Shown: positions 52,485-63,054, numbered from the stretch's first letter. The stretch is DNA of 64,000 bases from an uncultured Methylophaga sp. (GCA_937877715.1 CALEHW010000042.1:28991-92990); one strand, 5' to 3'. The notes: generated from the sequence alone by a model not told the origin. Program-made: numbers and translations.

Positions 52485-53024
52485 ATGAGTATCAGTAAAG
52501 ATCATTACAAAAGTACTGTCGTCAATCAGTTGATGGAACAGTTCAGTTACAAGAGTGTGATGGAGGTGCCAAAAATCACCAAGATCACCCTCAATATGGG
52601 TGTTGGTGAGGCCACTGCGGACAAGAAAATTCTCGACCATGCAGTTGCAGACATGGAGAAGATTGCTGGTCAGAAGCCGGTCAAGACCATGGCTCGTCTC
52701 TCCATTGCCGGATTCAAGATTCGTGATGGCTGGCCAATTGGTTGCAAGGTGACACTGCGCAGTGAGCGCATGTATGAGTTCCTGGATCGGCTGATTGATA
52801 TTTCTATTCCACGTATCCGTGACTTCCGTGGACTTAACGGTAAATCTTTTGATGGACGTGGCAACTACACCATGGGTGTAACCGAGCAGATTATCTTTCC
52901 GGAGATTGACTATGACAAGGTTGACGCACTGCGTGGCCTCGATATCAGTGTAGTAACTACTGCAAAATCAGATGAGGAAGGAAAGGCGTTGCTGGCTGCA
53001 ATGAATTTCCCATTCAGGAATTAA
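52485..53024 (+). CDS. rplE: 50S ribosomal protein L5
   Basis: 179 residues, 5S rRNA binding. It has [67 protein letters not shown] and [36 protein letters not shown]. In E. coli, S8 represses the spc operon at this junction; no such element is obvious in the 12-nt gap. Confidence 0.98.
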   Translation: MSISKDHYKSTVVNQLMEQFSYKSVMEVPKITKITLNMGVGEATADKKILDHAVADMEKIAGQKPVKTMARLSIAGFKIRDGWPIGCKVTLRSERMYEFLDRLIDISIPRIRDFRGLNGKSFDGRGNYTMGVTEQIIFPEIDYDKVDALRGLDISVVTTAKSDEEGKALLAAMNFPFRN

Positions 53025-53058
53025 TTAAACAAGATCAAGAGTAGACAGGACAAAAGAT

Positions 53059-53364
53059 ATGGCAAAGACCTCAATGATTCAACGCGAACTGCGCCGAGAG
53101 AAGTTGGTCAAGAAGTATGCGGCAAAACGTACGGAGCTGAGAAGCAAGATGATTGACCCCTCACTCAGTGCAGAAGAGCGGGCAGTTGCTCGTCGCAAGT
53201 TCAATATGTTGCCGAGAGATTCAAGCTCCGTTCGTCAGCATAATCGTTGTAGTCTGACTGGTCGTCCACATGGTTATTACCGAAAATTTGGCCTAAGTCG
53301 AAACAAGCTGCGTGAGGCAACCATGCGTGGAGATGTACCAGGGCTGAGAAAAGCGAGCTGGTAA
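53059..53364 (+). CDS. rpsN: 30S ribosomal protein S14, zinc-independent form
   Basis: 101 residues. The long form lacks the CxxC...CxxC zinc knuckle (the only Cys is in [26 protein letters not shown]), so it does not need zinc. Located between rplE and rpsH as usual. Confidence 0.97.
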   Translation: MAKTSMIQRELRREKLVKKYAAKRTELRSKMIDPSLSAEERAVARRKFNMLPRDSSSVRQHNRCSLTGRPHGYYRKFGLSRNKLREATMRGDVPGLRKASW

Positions 53365-53406
53365 CTGTAACTTAAAGTAACTATAGATTTTTTGGAATAG
53401 AAAAAG

Positions 53407-53802
53407 ATGAGCATGCAAGACCCTATCGCGGATATGTTGACCCGCATCCGCAACGCGCTGGCAGTCGAGAAGAGAGTAGTATCAATGCCCTCCTCCAGGA
53501 TGAAGGCTGCAATCGCAACCGTAATGAAGGATGAAGGTTATATCTCTGATTACTCCGTGAGCGAGTCTGGTGGCAAGGCTGAATTGAATATTGAGCTGAA
53601 GTATTTCCAGGGGCAGCCGGTTATCGAGATGATGAAGAGAATAAGTCGCCCAGGATTGCGCACCTACAAGGGTAAGGACGAGCTTCCATCAGTCAATGCG
53701 GGTCTTGGAATTGCCATCATATCTACCCCGGGTGGACTGATGACAGACCGGGCAGCGAGAAAAGCTGGCCTTGGTGGTGAAGTGATCTGTCACGTTTATT
53801 AA
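53407..53802 (+). CDS. rpsH: 30S ribosomal protein S8
   Basis: 131 residues, central-domain 16S rRNA binder: [46 protein letters not shown], and [54 protein letters not shown] at the end. Confidence 0.98.
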   Translation: MSMQDPIADMLTRIRNALAVEKRVVSMPSSRMKAAIATVMKDEGYISDYSVSESGGKAELNIELKYFQGQPVIEMMKRISRPGLRTYKGKDELPSVNAGLGIAIISTPGGLMTDRAARKAGLGGEVICHVY

Positions 53803-53846
53803 GATCATATTATAATAATTTGTTAATCGAATTCAGGTAAATCAAG

Positions 53847-54377
53847 ATGTCTAGAATTGCAAAAGCCCCTGTCGAGATCCCCGCTGGAGTGGATGTCACA
53901 GTAAGTGGACAAAAAATTCAGATCAAAGGCGCCAATGGCAACTTTGACTACGATGTGCATGAGACAGTTAACGTTGAACATGGTGATAACCAGGTCAGGG
54001 TCTCTGTAAAGGGTGGAAAAGATCATGTTGCAATGGCGGGTACCATGCGTGCCCTGATCAACAACATGGTTATTGGTGTAAGTGCCGGCTTTGAGAAGAA
54101 GCTCACCCTGATAGGAGTTGGATATCGTGCCAAGGCTGTAGGCAAGAATCTGGAGCTGACACTTGGTTTCTCTCATCCAGTCAGTTATCCGATTCCCGAG
54201 GGGATCACGATTGAGACCCCCTCTGCAACAGAGGTTGTGGTAAAGGGCGCGGACAAGCAGAAGGTAGGACAGGTTGCGGCAGAGATTCGTGCCTTCCGTC
54301 CACCAGAGCCTTATAAGGGCAAGGGTGTTCGCTATACGGATGAACATGTCATCCGTAAGGAAGCGAAGAAGACGTAA
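53847..54377 (+). CDS. rplF: 50S ribosomal protein L6
   Basis: 176 residues with a duplicated fold. It has [63 protein letters not shown] and the C-terminal [32 protein letters not shown] 99-nt gap to rplR follows, longer than other gaps in this operon, with no visible gene or terminator. Confidence 0.98.
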   Translation: MSRIAKAPVEIPAGVDVTVSGQKIQIKGANGNFDYDVHETVNVEHGDNQVRVSVKGGKDHVAMAGTMRALINNMVIGVSAGFEKKLTLIGVGYRAKAVGKNLELTLGFSHPVSYPIPEGITIETPSATEVVVKGADKQKVGQVAAEIRAFRPPEPYKGKGVRYTDEHVIRKEAKKT

Positions 54378-54476
54378 CACCGGAGGTGACAAATATTCCT
54401 CGTAGTTATTCAGGGATATGAACTTGCTAGGGTATTGGTTAAATAGATTAATTGGACTAAATCACAGGATTTGTCA

Positions 54477-54827
54477 ATGAACAAGAAAGAGACTCGACTA
54501 CGTCGTGCAAGACGTACACGCGCAAAGATCAGAGAATTGGGGGTGCCCCGTCTGACGGTTCACCGTACCCCAAGGCATATTTATGCGCAGGTGATCAATA
54601 GTGACTCCAAAGTTGTGGCAAGTGCCTCGACGGTTCTCTCCGCTCTGCGTTCAGAGGATGGCGGCACCGGTAATGTTGCTGCAGCTGTTGCTGTTGGAAA
54701 GATGGTTGCGGAACGTGCAAAAGAGGCGGGAATTACCCGCGTTGCATTTGATAGATCAGGGTTCAGATACCATGGCCGAGTCAAGGCGTTGGCAGATGCT
54801 GCGCGCGAGAATGGGCTTGATTTCTAA
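54477..54827 (+). CDS. rplR: 50S ribosomal protein L18
   Basis: 116 residues from ATG 54477 ([40 protein letters not shown]). A TTG two codons earlier was not chosen. The C terminus [27 protein letters not shown] is characteristic. Binds 5S rRNA with L5. Confidence 0.97.
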   Translation: MNKKETRLRRARRTRAKIRELGVPRLTVHRTPRHIYAQVINSDSKVVASASTVLSALRSEDGGTGNVAAAVAVGKMVAERAKEAGITRVAFDRSGFRYHGRVKALADAARENGLDF

Positions 54828-54893
54828 TCAACCCTGTTAACTGAGAGAAGATTGTATAAATAAAGGCCTGGTTGATAAATTAGGAAAGCGAAG

Positions 54894-55406
54894 ATGGCAG
54901 AGAAGAGACAATTCAAAAAAGATAATGACGATGGCATGCTGGAGAAGCTGGTTGCAGTAAATCGCGTAGCCAAGACCGTCAAGGGTGGTCGTATATTTTC
55001 TTTTACCGCACTGACAGTAGTTGGTGACGGCAATGGCAAGATTGGCTTCGGTTATGGCAAGGCCCGTGAGGTACCTCTCGCAATTCAGAAGGCGATGGAG
55101 CGTGCACGTCGTAACATCAAGACGGTTGATCTCGATGGTGGCACTCTGCAGTATCCAATCAGTGCCACATTTGGTGCAGCGGATGTCTACATGCAGCCAG
55201 CATCTGATGGTACTGGCATTATTGCTGGTGGCGCTATGCGTGCTGTATTCGAGGTGGTTGGGGTACACAATGTACTAGCCAAACGTAATGGCTCATCCAA
55301 TCCGATTAATGTTGTACGCGCAACCATCAAGGGGCTGACAGAGATGAATAGCCCTGCACAGATTGCGGCAAAGCGCGGCAAAACGGTTGAAGAGATTTTG
55401 GGGTAA
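54894..55406 (+). CDS. rpsE: 30S ribosomal protein S5
   Basis: 170 residues, with [59 protein letters not shown] (double-stranded RNA binding domain). The second domain has [40 protein letters not shown]. rpmD follows after 5 nt. Confidence 0.98.
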   Translation: MAEKRQFKKDNDDGMLEKLVAVNRVAKTVKGGRIFSFTALTVVGDGNGKIGFGYGKAREVPLAIQKAMERARRNIKTVDLDGGTLQYPISATFGAADVYMQPASDGTGIIAGGAMRAVFEVVGVHNVLAKRNGSSNPINVVRATIKGLTEMNSPAQIAAKRGKTVEEILG

Positions 55407-55411
55407 GAACC

Positions 55412-55597
55412 ATGGCAGACAACAATACAATTACTGTGACCTTGGTCAAGAGCACCATTGGCCGTCTTCCCTCCCATAAGGCCTGTGCGGCTGGGCTGGG
55501 AATTCGCCGTATGAATCATACTGTAACGGTTGCCGATACTCCGGAAAACCGTGGGATGATCAATAAAATCAGTTATATGCTGAAGGTTGAGGATTAA
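55412..55597 (+). CDS. rpmD: 50S ribosomal protein L30
   Basis: 61 residues: [56 protein letters not shown], typical of bacterial L30. rplO begins 3 nt later. Confidence 0.97.
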   Translation: MADNNTITVTLVKSTIGRLPSHKACAAGLGIRRMNHTVTVADTPENRGMINKISYMLKVED

Positions 55598-55600
55598 ATC

Positions 55601-56038
55601 ATGCGTCTTAATACAATCAAGCCAGCTGACGGCGCCAAAAAAGATGCGAAGCGCGTAGGTCGCGGCATCGGCTCCGGTTTCGGCAAGACCTGTGGTCGTG
55701 GCCACAAGGGCCAGAAGTCCCGTTCCGGCGGTTTCCACAAGGTAGGTTTCGAGGGTGGTCAGCAGCCACTGCAGCGTCGTCTGCCCAAGGTTGGGTTTGC
55801 CTCCCGCAAGGCACGCTTTGTTGCCGAGGTTCGTCTCCATGAGTTGGAGAAGGCAGCAGTTGACAATCAGGTTGATCTGCTGGCACTAAAGGCTGCAAAT
55901 GTTGTCAACCAGGATATCAAGCGTGCCAAAGTGATCGCATCTGGTGAGATCAGCAGTGCGATAACTGTTACTGGTCTGGGGGTAACTCCGGGCGCACGTG
56001 CTGCAATTGAGGCCGCTGGCGGCAAGATCGAAGAGTAG
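55601..56038 (+). CDS. rplO: 50S ribosomal protein L15
   Basis: 145 residues with the Gly/Arg-rich N terminus [42 protein letters not shown] and [18 protein letters not shown]. The C-terminal part ends [19 protein letters not shown]. secY begins 23 nt later. Confidence 0.98.
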   Translation: MRLNTIKPADGAKKDAKRVGRGIGSGFGKTCGRGHKGQKSRSGGFHKVGFEGGQQPLQRRLPKVGFASRKARFVAEVRLHELEKAAVDNQVDLLALKAANVVNQDIKRAKVIASGEISSAITVTGLGVTPGARAAIEAAGGKIEE

Positions 56039-56061
56039 TTGGTTAAATAGCAGTTCTGAAA

Positions 56062-57402
56062 ATGACACAGAAACCGACAATAGGAGGCAGCTCCAAAGGC
56101 AAACTGACAGAGTTAAAGACTCGTCTGTTGTTTGTGGTGGGTGCGATTATTGTCTACCGTATGGGGGCCCACATCCCTGTTCCTGGAATTGATCCGGATG
56201 CGCTAAAAGCGATGTTTGACCAGCAGTCTGGCACCATCCTCGACATGTTCAACATGTTCTCTGGTGGTGCGTTGATGCGCCTGAGCCTGTTTGCACTCGG
56301 AATCATGCCTTACATCTCAGCCTCGATTATCATGAACCTGCTGACCGTAACCTCTCCAAAGCTGGAGCAGCTGAAAAAAGAGGGCGAATCCGGACGCAGA
56401 AAAATCACCCAGTACACCCGTTACGGCACACTGGTACTGGCAACATTCCAGGCTTTGGGGATCTCCATTGCGCTGGAGTCACAGTCTGCCGGTGGCATGA
56501 ATGTAGTTATCGACCCAGGTCTTGCCTTCCGCTTTGTGGCAGTCACGACTCTGGTTACCGGAACCATGTTCCTGATGTGGTTGGGTGAGCAGATCACCGA
56601 GCGTGGTATCGGTAACGGTATCTCGCTGATTATCTTTGCCGGTATTGTTGCAGGTCTCCCCTCAGCAGTAGGTGGCACTATGGAGCTGGCAAGAACTGGT
56701 GAGATGCACCCAATTACGGTTCTGCTGCTCTTTATTGGAGCCATCCTGGTTACCGCATTTGTGGTCTTTGTGGAGCGGGGACAGCGCAGAATTACAGTGA
56801 ACTACGCAAAACAGCAGCGTGGGAACAAGATGTATGCAGGACAGAGCAGCCATCTGCCGCTCAAGGTCAACATGGCGGGTGTTATTCCCCCCATCTTTGC
56901 CTCTAGCATAATCCTTTTTCCTGCAACCATGGGAAGCTGGTTTGGAAGTGGTGAGGGTATGGAGTGGATGAAGGATCTGGCCACTACACTATCCCCTGGA
57001 CAGCCACTCTATGTAGCATTCTATGCGGTTGCCATCATCTTCTTCTGTTTCTTCTACACGGCGTTGGTGTTCAACCCCAAAGAGACAGCGGATAACCTGA
57101 GAAGGTCGGGTGCATTTATCCCCGGGATCCGTCCAGGAGCACAGACAGCAAAGTATATTGACAAGGTAATGACGCGGTTGACCATGATCGGTGCTGGATA
57201 CATCACCGCAGTAAGTCTGCTTCCCGAGTTCCTTATCATCAAATGGAATGTGCCGTTCTACTTTGGCGGAACCTCACTGTTGATCATCGTGGTGGTGATC
57301 ATGGACTTTATCTCTCAGGTTCAGTCGCATCTGCTCTCCCATCAATATGATGGATTGATGAAGAAGGCAAACCTCAAGGGATATGGCCGGAGTGGGATTT
57401 AA
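56062..57402 (+). CDS. secY: Preprotein translocase channel subunit SecY
   Basis: Ten-helix protein-conducting channel, 446 residues. It has [27 protein letters not shown] (TM1), the plug region [104 protein letters not shown] and [30 protein letters not shown]. It works with SecE encoded at 29887. rpmJ follows after 18 nt. Confidence 0.98.
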   Translation: MTQKPTIGGSSKGKLTELKTRLLFVVGAIIVYRMGAHIPVPGIDPDALKAMFDQQSGTILDMFNMFSGGALMRLSLFALGIMPYISASIIMNLLTVTSPKLEQLKKEGESGRRKITQYTRYGTLVLATFQALGISIALESQSAGGMNVVIDPGLAFRFVAVTTLVTGTMFLMWLGEQITERGIGNGISLIIFAGIVAGLPSAVGGTMELARTGEMHPITVLLLFIGAILVTAFVVFVERGQRRITVNYAKQQRGNKMYAGQSSHLPLKVNMAGVIPPIFASSIILFPATMGSWFGSGEGMEWMKDLATTLSPGQPLYVAFYAVAIIFFCFFYTALVFNPKETADNLRRSGAFIPGIRPGAQTAKYIDKVMTRLTMIGAGYITAVSLLPEFLIIKWNVPFYFGGTSLLIIVVVIMDFISQVQSHLLSHQYDGLMKKANLKGYGRSGI

Positions 57403-57420
57403 AAAATTTGGAGTAATGAA

Positions 57421-57537
57421 ATGAAAGTTCGCGCATCAGTAAAGAAAATGTGTCAACACTGTAAGGTCATTCGCCGTAATGGTGTTGTCCGTGTAATTTG
57501 CAGCAAAGACCCCAAACACAAACAGCGTCAGGGCTAG
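57421..57537 (+). CDS. rpmJ: 50S ribosomal protein L36, zinc-ribbon form
   Basis: 38 residues ([20 protein letters not shown], then [18 protein letters not shown]). Cys11, Cys14, Cys27 and His33 form the zinc site of the C+ paralogue. Located between secY and the alpha operon as in E. coli. ATTTGGAGTAATGAA gives a ribosome site. Confidence 0.95.
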   Translation: MKVRASVKKMCQHCKVIRRNGVVRVICSKDPKHKQRQG

Positions 57538-57570
57538 TTGCCCCGGTTGTGGTAGTTGATTTTTGTATAG

Positions 57571-57633
57571 AGAATAGGTATCCTTGCGCGCTTTCTGCGT
57601 GGCACGTAGGTATCAGATAGGATTGTTTAGGAG
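57571..57633 (+). promoter_or_regulatory. Alpha-operon leader (S4-binding type)
   Basis: In the 105-nt gap before rpsM, GGTATCCT, a CGCGC/GCGTGG helix, GCACGTAGGTAT and GGATTGTTTAGGAG resemble in order the E. coli alpha-operon pseudoknot, where S4 blocks translation of rpsM. Similarity judged by eye. Confidence 0.5.
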
Positions 57634-57642
57634 AAGAGCCAG

Positions 57643-57999
57643 ATGGCACGAATTGCGGGTGTAAATGTACCTGATCACAAACATGCTTGGGTTGCGCTAA
57701 CCTCGATTTACGGGGTGGGCAGAACACGTGCATACACTATCTGCGAGGCAGCAGGTATTGATGCGGTAACAAAAATACGTGATCTTGAAGAGAGTCAGCT
57801 TGAGACCATTCGAGGACTTGTGGGCAAATTCACGGTTGAGGGTGATCTTCGACGTGAGGTTTCCATGAACATCAAGCGGCTGATGGATCTCGGTACCAAC
57901 CGTGGTATTCGCCACCGTAGAGGTCTTCCTGTTCGTGGACAGAACACCAAGAACAATGCACGTACCCGTAAGGGACCAAAGAAGCCGATCAAGCGCTAA
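57643..57999 (+). CDS. rpsM: 30S ribosomal protein S13
   Basis: 118 residues: [39 protein letters not shown] and the C-terminal [38 protein letters not shown]. First gene of the alpha operon. Confidence 0.98.
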   Translation: MARIAGVNVPDHKHAWVALTSIYGVGRTRAYTICEAAGIDAVTKIRDLEESQLETIRGLVGKFTVEGDLRREVSMNIKRLMDLGTNRGIRHRRGLPVRGQNTKNNARTRKGPKKPIKR

Positions 58000-58053
58000 T
58001 TGGTTGAACTGCTTCAGTTTTTTTCATTATAGTTTTTAGGGTTTTATAGTTTT

Positions 58054-58443
58054 ATGGCAAAGGTATCCACTTCAAAGCGTAAGAAGGTAAAAAAGAATGT
58101 CCCTGAGGGGATCGTGCACGTACATGCAACATTCAATAACACCATCATTACCATCACCGACCGTAAGGGCGACACTCTCTGCTGGGCAACATCAGGAGGC
58201 AGTGGCTTCCGTGGCTCTCGAAAGAGCACCCCGTTTGCCGCACAGATCGCTGCCGAGAAGGCAGGCACTCAGGCACAGGAGTATGGAGTGAAATCAGTGG
58301 ATGTTCGAATCAAGGGCCCAGGGCCTGGTCGTGAATCCTCTGTACGAGCTCTCAATAATATAGGGATTCGCATCAACAGCATTACAGATGTTACCCCGCT
58401 GCCGCATAACGGCTGCCGTCCACCAAAGAAACGCCGCGTATAA
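58054..58443 (+). CDS. rpsK: 30S ribosomal protein S11
   Basis: 129 residues: [56 protein letters not shown] and the C-terminal [18 protein letters not shown]. Platform protein near the Shine-Dalgarno helix. Confidence 0.98.
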   Translation: MAKVSTSKRKKVKKNVPEGIVHVHATFNNTIITITDRKGDTLCWATSGGSGFRGSRKSTPFAAQIAAEKAGTQAQEYGVKSVDVRIKGPGPGRESSVRALNNIGIRINSITDVTPLPHNGCRPPKKRRV

Positions 58444-58471
58444 CGGTCTGAAGAATTAGGAGAATTATACT

Positions 58472-59101
58472 GTGGCAAAATATACAGGACCAAAATGTAA
58501 GCTTTCCCGTCGCGAAGGAACCGATCTCGGATTGAAGAGTGGACTGCGCGCACTGGAGACCAAATGCAAAATTGACCAGCTTCCAGGACAGCATGGTAGT
58601 GGCGCTCGCCGCCCGCGGATGTCTGACTACGCACTGCAGTTGCGTGAGAAGCAGAAGGTTCGTCGTATCTACGGTCTGCTGGAGAAGCAGTTCCACGGTT
58701 ACTACAAGGAGGCTGCCCGTCGCAAGGGGTCAACAGGCGAGAATTTGCTACAGATCCTTGAGGCACGTCTAGACAACGTTGTCTACCGTATGGGCTTTGG
58801 CTCCACCCGTGCCGAGGCACGCCAGTTGGTTAACCATAAATCCATTCTGGTAAACGGCAACGTGCTGAATATCCCCTCATATCAACTGCAACCAAATGAT
58901 GTGATCTCCATTCGCGAGAAGGCGAAGAAGCAGGATCGAATCAAGATGGCCCTGCAGCTTGCACCACAGACTCGGGAAGAGGCTGAGTGGATTGATGTCA
59001 ACAGCGAGAAGATGGAGGGTACGTTCAAGAATCTTCCTGAGCGTGCAAATCTCTCCGCAGAGATTAATGAACATCTGATCGTCGAGCTCTACTCCAAGTA
59101 A
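58472..59101 (+). CDS. rpsD: 30S ribosomal protein S4
   Basis: 209 residues from GTG 58472, 9 nt after AGGAG ([27 protein letters not shown]). S4 domain [56 protein letters not shown]. Assembly initiator and likely autoregulator through the leader at 57571-57633. Cys in KCKLSRREG, but no zinc cluster. Confidence 0.97.
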   Translation: MAKYTGPKCKLSRREGTDLGLKSGLRALETKCKIDQLPGQHGSGARRPRMSDYALQLREKQKVRRIYGLLEKQFHGYYKEAARRKGSTGENLLQILEARLDNVVYRMGFGSTRAEARQLVNHKSILVNGNVLNIPSYQLQPNDVISIREKAKKQDRIKMALQLAPQTREEAEWIDVNSEKMEGTFKNLPERANLSAEINEHLIVELYSK

Positions 59102-59163
59102 GTAGTATCGAGTAGCGGCGGTGAGTTAAAAGATAGTTGTTGAAACAAGAGGTACGGTTAGAG

Positions 59164-60165
59164 ATGCAAGGTTCAGTAAAAGAGTTTTTAAGGCCAAAAC
59201 TGGCAAATATCAAGAATATTGGCGTCAACCATATCCAGGTGGCAATTGGTCCGCTGGAGCGTGGTTTTGGCCACACCCTGGGGAATGCGCTGCGTCGTAT
59301 TCTTCTCTCCTCCATGCACGGCAGTGCCATCACCGAGGTTGTGATCGAGGGGGTGAACCATGAGTACGCCGCAATTGAGGGTGTGCAGGAAGATGTAATC
59401 GACATTCTCCTCAACCTCAAGGGGATTGCAATCAAGATGCATGCCCACTCTGAGGCTGAGTTGTCACTGAAGAGTAGTGGTACAGGCCCTGTAGTAGCCG
59501 GCGATATAACTGGAGATGATGTTGAGATTATCAATCCTGACCATGTCATCGCCAATGTAACAGATGATAGTGTTACCCTGAACATGACTCTCAAGGTCTC
59601 TACTGGCAGAGGTTATCAGCCAGCTACTGAGCGTGAGAGTGAGGATGAGGGGTCAACAACCATCGGTGTTCTGAAGCTGGACGCCTCGTTCAGCCCGATT
59701 GACCGTGTCAGCTATAACGTAGAGGCAGCCCGTCTCAAGCAGCGTACTGATCTGGATCGTCTGGTGCTGGATCTGCAGACTAATGGCACAATAGATCCGG
59801 AGGAGGCGGTCAGACGTGCGGCCACTATTCTCCAGACTCAACTGGAGTCTTTCATAGAGCTCCATACCGAGGACGAAGAGGAGGAGGCTGCAGAGGACGA
59901 ACCAGAGATAGATCCAATTCTGCTGCGTCCGGTAGATGATCTTGAGCTCACAGTGCGCTCTGCGAACTGCCTCAAGGCAGAGGCGATTTTCTATATTGGT
60001 GATCTGATTCAGCGCACCGAGACAGAATTGCTGAGAACACCAAACCTGGGCAAGAAGTCACTCAATGAGATCAAAGATGTACTGGCCTCAAGAGGTCTCT
60101 CATTGGGAGTTCGTCTTGAGAACTGGCCTCCAGTCGGCCTTAAAGAAGAGAAAGAGACAGCGTAA
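59164..60165 (+). CDS. rpoA: RNA polymerase alpha subunit
   Basis: 333 residues from [20 protein letters not shown] start 27 nt upstream is possible but adds residues absent from the family. The N-terminal assembly domain has [23 protein letters not shown]; the linker has an acidic run [13 protein letters not shown] (longer than in E. coli). The C-terminal domain has [58 protein letters not shown], with the Arg and Asn that contact UP elements. Confidence 0.98.
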   Translation: MQGSVKEFLRPKLANIKNIGVNHIQVAIGPLERGFGHTLGNALRRILLSSMHGSAITEVVIEGVNHEYAAIEGVQEDVIDILLNLKGIAIKMHAHSEAELSLKSSGTGPVVAGDITGDDVEIINPDHVIANVTDDSVTLNMTLKVSTGRGYQPATERESEDEGSTTIGVLKLDASFSPIDRVSYNVEAARLKQRTDLDRLVLDLQTNGTIDPEEAVRRAATILQTQLESFIELHTEDEEEEAAEDEPEIDPILLRPVDDLELTVRSANCLKAEAIFYIGDLIQRTETELLRTPNLGKKSLNEIKDVLASRGLSLGVRLENWPPVGLKEEKETA

Positions 60166-60217
60166 TTAACCGGCTTTTACAGACCGGGCAGTCATAACAG
60201 AATAAACGGAAAAGATC

Positions 60218-60622
60218 ATGCGTCATCGTCATAGTGGTAGACAATTAAACAGAAACAGCAGCCATCGTAAGGCTATGTTCCGTAACATGAGCAACTCTCT
60301 AATTCAGCACGAGTTGATTCGCACCACCCTGCCCAAGGCCAAGGAACTGCGTCGTGTGGTGGAGCCACTTATCACCCTCTCCAAGGCTGACAGTGTTGCC
60401 AACCGCCGTCTCGCTTTTAACCGTATGCGTGACCGCGAGATGGTAACCAAGCTCTTCACCGAGCTGGGTCCTCGCTATACAGACCGTCCTGGAGGCTATG
60501 TCCGTATCCTCAAGGCAGGATTCCGTACCGGTGACAAGGCTCCAATGGCTCTGGTCGAGTTGGTTGACCGTCCCATGCCTGAGATTGATGAGGATGAGTT
60601 CGAGGAAGAGTCAGAAGATTAA
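60218..60622 (+). CDS. rplQ: 50S ribosomal protein L17
   Basis: 134 residues: [54 protein letters not shown] and [28 protein letters not shown]. Ends with an acidic tail, and is last in the alpha operon. Confidence 0.98.
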   Translation: MRHRHSGRQLNRNSSHRKAMFRNMSNSLIQHELIRTTLPKAKELRRVVEPLITLSKADSVANRRLAFNRMRDREMVTKLFTELGPRYTDRPGGYVRILKAGFRTGDKAPMALVELVDRPMPEIDEDEFEEESED

Positions 60623-60644
60623 GGTCTGCCCTTAACTCACATCT

Positions 60645-60680
60645 GAAAAAGCCGGACATTGTCCGGCTTTTTCTTTTTCT
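60645..60680 (+). terminator. Terminator of the alpha operon
   Basis: AAAAAGCCGGAC pairs with GTCCGGCTTTTT around ATT, followed by CTTTTTCT. Strong intrinsic terminator 23 nt after rplQ. Confidence 0.95.
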
Positions 60681-60718
60681 GGCTAGGGCAACCAGAAAAG
60701 AGATATTATCGTAGCGTT

Positions 60719-61465
60719 ATGATTCTTCTGACCACAGATTTTGGAACAGGAAGCCCCTATCTGGCACAGATGAGGGCGGCGCTCCGAATGCATGGTGCCG
60801 AGGATGAGATTATCGAACTTATCTCCGACATTGCCCCATACAATATCAAGGCAGCCGCCCACCTTCTGGCCAGCCAGATACCATATTTCCCAACAGGGAG
60901 TATTTTTCTCTGCGTGGTAGACCCCGGAGTAGGTGGTGATCGCCTTCCAGTAGCGATCAGGGCCGATGGCAACTGGTTTATAGGTCCGGAGAATGGGCTC
61001 TTCGATGTGGTTGTGGCCAGAGCCGTGGAGACCAAGTATTTTCAGATTCAGTGGCGGCCGGATAAGCTATCAAACACATTCCATGGCAGGGACTTGTTTG
61101 CCTCAATTGCAGCCAGAATATCGTGTCACAAGAGCGGTGCTGGAGATCTTGAAAAGAGAGTACCTCCACAAACCGAAACCAGTGGAGATGATCTCCACGA
61201 GGTGATCTATCTTGACTACTACGGTAATGCAATCACAGGAATACGAGCCACCTCGGTCAATACAGATGATCTGTTCGAGATCAACGGGGCAACCGTGGCG
61301 CACGCCAGAACCTTCTCAGATCTACCAACAGGAGAGCCTTTCTGGTACGAAAACTCCGTGGGACTGGTAGAAATTACGGTTAACAAAGGAAGTGCAGCAC
61401 AACAACTACAGATAGAGGTTGGCACATTACTTCTGAATTCAAGGATGGTAATGCCCATATCTTGA
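60719..61465 (+). CDS. SAM hydrolase of the DUF62 / SAM chlorinase-fluorinase family
   Basis: 248 residues. The family's ordinary members hydrolyse SAM to adenosine and methionine; chlorinases and fluorinases are rare specialised members. Visible are MILLTTDFGTGSPYLAQMRAAL, VSDI-like ELISDIAPYNIKAAAHLLAS, FLCVVDPGVGGDRLPVAI (the D-PGVG motif), GPENGLFDVV, HGRDLFASIAARI, YLDYYGNAITGI and WYENSVGLVEITVNKGSAAQQL. I start at ATG 60719. The last nine residues (NSRMVMPIS) are read out of frame from a higB fossil, so the native C terminus has been replaced. No biosynthetic halogenase genes are nearby, so plain hydrolase is favoured. Confidence 0.88.
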   Translation: MILLTTDFGTGSPYLAQMRAALRMHGAEDEIIELISDIAPYNIKAAAHLLASQIPYFPTGSIFLCVVDPGVGGDRLPVAIRADGNWFIGPENGLFDVVVARAVETKYFQIQWRPDKLSNTFHGRDLFASIAARISCHKSGAGDLEKRVPPQTETSGDDLHEVIYLDYYGNAITGIRATSVNTDDLFEINGATVAHARTFSDLPTGEPFWYENSVGLVEITVNKGSAAQQLQIEVGTLLLNSRMVMPIS

Positions 61466-61485
61466 ACTATGAGGATTATCACTAA
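61438..61485 (+). pseudogene. higB: Fossil 3' end of higB toxin
   Basis: In the frame from 61438, FKDGNAHILNYEDYH then TAA resembles the C terminus of HigB/RelE-type toxins (usually DGxAxxVxxxDYH). The stop overlaps the higA ATG by one base (TAATG), the normal higBA junction. The rest of the toxin is missing; its place is taken by the DUF62 gene, which reads through this segment in another frame. No toxin can be made from it. Confidence 0.7.
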
Positions 61486-61515
61486 TGACCATGTACAACC
61501 ATCCCCATCCAGGTG

Positions 61516-61523
61516 AATTTATT
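61516..61523. repeat. Target-site duplication, left copy
   Basis: AATTTATT directly before the left end of the ISL3-family element; repeated at 63055-63062. Eight bases is the usual duplication length for ISL3. Confidence 0.93.
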
Positions 61524-61627
61524 GGCTCCGTCCTGAATTGTGTGGGTAGACCCTGAAATCTGATGATAACCTTACCACAACATATAGTGGTTGTTGCTGA
61601 GCCTGTGGGCCCTGTGGAAAAGGGTAG

Positions 61628-61677
61628 AAAAGCGGTGGGTAACAGGGAGCGAAGCGCTCCTGTTATCCATGGCTTTT
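61628..61677. repeat. Hairpin in the 5' part of the ISL3-family element
   Basis: TAACAGGGAGCG (61640-61651) pairs with CGCTCCTGTTA (61655-61665) around AAG. The flanking AAAAGCGGTGGG and CCATGGCTTTT extend it imperfectly. It may shield the transposase mRNA from read-through transcripts, as in other IS elements. Confidence 0.6.
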
Positions 61678-61746
61678 CCCTCGGTCTCCCGAAGGGAGAT
61701 TTCCATAAGTCCACAGGCGATTCCTCAGAATAAGGAGTTATACGTT

Positions 61747-63021
61747 ATGGATCAGACATCTCTCTTCACCGCAGCCCTCGGCCTTCAGTCACCTTGGGAG
61801 GTGGTGGATGTCCGCTTTTTGGAGAAGGAGCACAGCATCGATTTTGATGTCGCATTTGAGGCGGGTTCTCGTTTTACCTGTCCGAAGTGCGGTGCAGAGG
61901 CACAGTCTGTCCATGACACCCGTAGTCGTGAGTGGCGTCACCTCAATTTCTTTCAGTTTGATGCCTATATTCACGCGAAGATCCCACGTGTCGCCTGCTC
62001 TCAGTGTGGCAAAACCTCACAGATCGAGGTGCCGTGGGCACGCCCACAGAGCGGCTTTACCCAGTTGATGGAGGCACTGATCATCACCCTCTGTCAGGCG
62101 ATGCCAGTTGCACGTGTACAGGATCTACTCAACATTCGGGGCAACGACCGGATCTGGGGAATCCTCGACCACTACATCCCCAAAGCGCGGGATGAGGAGG
62201 ACTTTTCCAGCGTCAAAAACCTTGGTGTCGATGAGACTGCTGCACGGCGAGGACATGACTACATCACCCTCTTTCATGATCTTGATCAGCACAGAGTACT
62301 GTTTGCCACAGAGGGGAGAAAAGCTGAGGTGTTTGAGCGGTTTGTGGATGATCTGGAGGAGCACAACGGTTGCGGTGAAAACATTAAGAATGTCTGTATG
62401 GATATGTCCAGAAGCTTTCAGGCAGGGGCTGCCAACACTCTTCCCTGGACTGAGATCAGCTTTGATGAGTTCCACGTCATCCAGATGATCAATGATGTGG
62501 TGAACGAGGTGCGCAGAGAGGAGGTTAAGACTGAGCCTGACTTGATTGGCAGTCGCTGGGGCTACCTCAAGGATGCTTCTAACTGGACAGAGAAACAGAT
62601 CAACCAGATGTACACCCTGAGCCGGATGCGCCTCAAGACCACCAAGGCGTGGCAGTTGAAGGAGTCACTGAGGGAGATCTTCCAGACAGCCCATGGTCGT
62701 CAACAAGCCGAGGTACTGCTCAACAAGTGGTATAGCTGGGCACGCCGTTGTCGGGTACCTCAGATGAAGAAGTTTGCAGAGAGTATTAAACGGCACTGGA
62801 GTGGCATCCTCAATAGCTTTGACTCTGGATTAACCAACGGCAGTGTAGAGGGCATCAACTCTATGATTCAGGCTGCCAAGGCAAGAGCGCGAGGGTACAG
62901 CACCAAACATAATTTGATCTTGATGGCCTATCTGATTGCCGGGAAGCTGGCCCACCTGCCCAGATCGCCGTTCACGTTCAAGCCAAACACTATATCTTGT
63001 GGTCAGGAGGCGGCTGTATGA
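61747..63021 (+). CDS. tnp: ISL3-family transposase
   Basis: 424-residue DDE transposase from ATG 61747, with AAGGAG 10 nt upstream. The N-terminal zinc finger has CPKC (45-48) and CSQC (84-87), followed by an HTH region (LMEALIITLCQAMPVARVQDLLNIRGNDRIW). Catalytic acids are likely in LGVDETAARRGHDYITLF, VCMDMSRSFQAG and TNGSVEGINSMIQAAKARARGY. An in-frame extension to 61591 exists but has no ribosome site. No frameshift; it appears functional. Confidence 0.95.
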   Translation: MDQTSLFTAALGLQSPWEVVDVRFLEKEHSIDFDVAFEAGSRFTCPKCGAEAQSVHDTRSREWRHLNFFQFDAYIHAKIPRVACSQCGKTSQIEVPWARPQSGFTQLMEALIITLCQAMPVARVQDLLNIRGNDRIWGILDHYIPKARDEEDFSSVKNLGVDETAARRGHDYITLFHDLDQHRVLFATEGRKAEVFERFVDDLEEHNGCGENIKNVCMDMSRSFQAGAANTLPWTEISFDEFHVIQMINDVVNEVRREEVKTEPDLIGSRWGYLKDASNWTEKQINQMYTLSRMRLKTTKAWQLKESLREIFQTAHGRQQAEVLLNKWYSWARRCRVPQMKKFAESIKRHWSGILNSFDSGLTNGSVEGINSMIQAAKARARGYSTKHNLILMAYLIAGKLAHLPRSPFTFKPNTISCGQEAAV

Positions 63022-63054
63022 TGGTTGATTACCCACACAATTCAGGACGGAGCC

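Larger units (their letters stand above)
61524..63054 (+). mobile_element. Complete ISL3-family insertion sequence, 1531 bp
   Basis: The first 25 bases (61524-61548, starting GGCTCCGTCCTGAATTGTG) are a perfect reverse complement of the last 25 (63030-63054). The element carries one intact transposase and is flanked by the 8-bp duplication AATTTATT, inside higA. Perfect ends, intact gene and intact duplication suggest a recent insertion. A long imperfect hairpin (about 61628-61677) lies between the left end and the transposase. Confidence 0.95.

Noticed and set aside
60719..61465. A fluorinase or chlorinase (halogenated metabolite pathway)
   Set aside because: The family name invites this, but no fluorinase-specific loop is evident and no biosynthetic genes surround it. 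The common SAM hydrolase role fits better.
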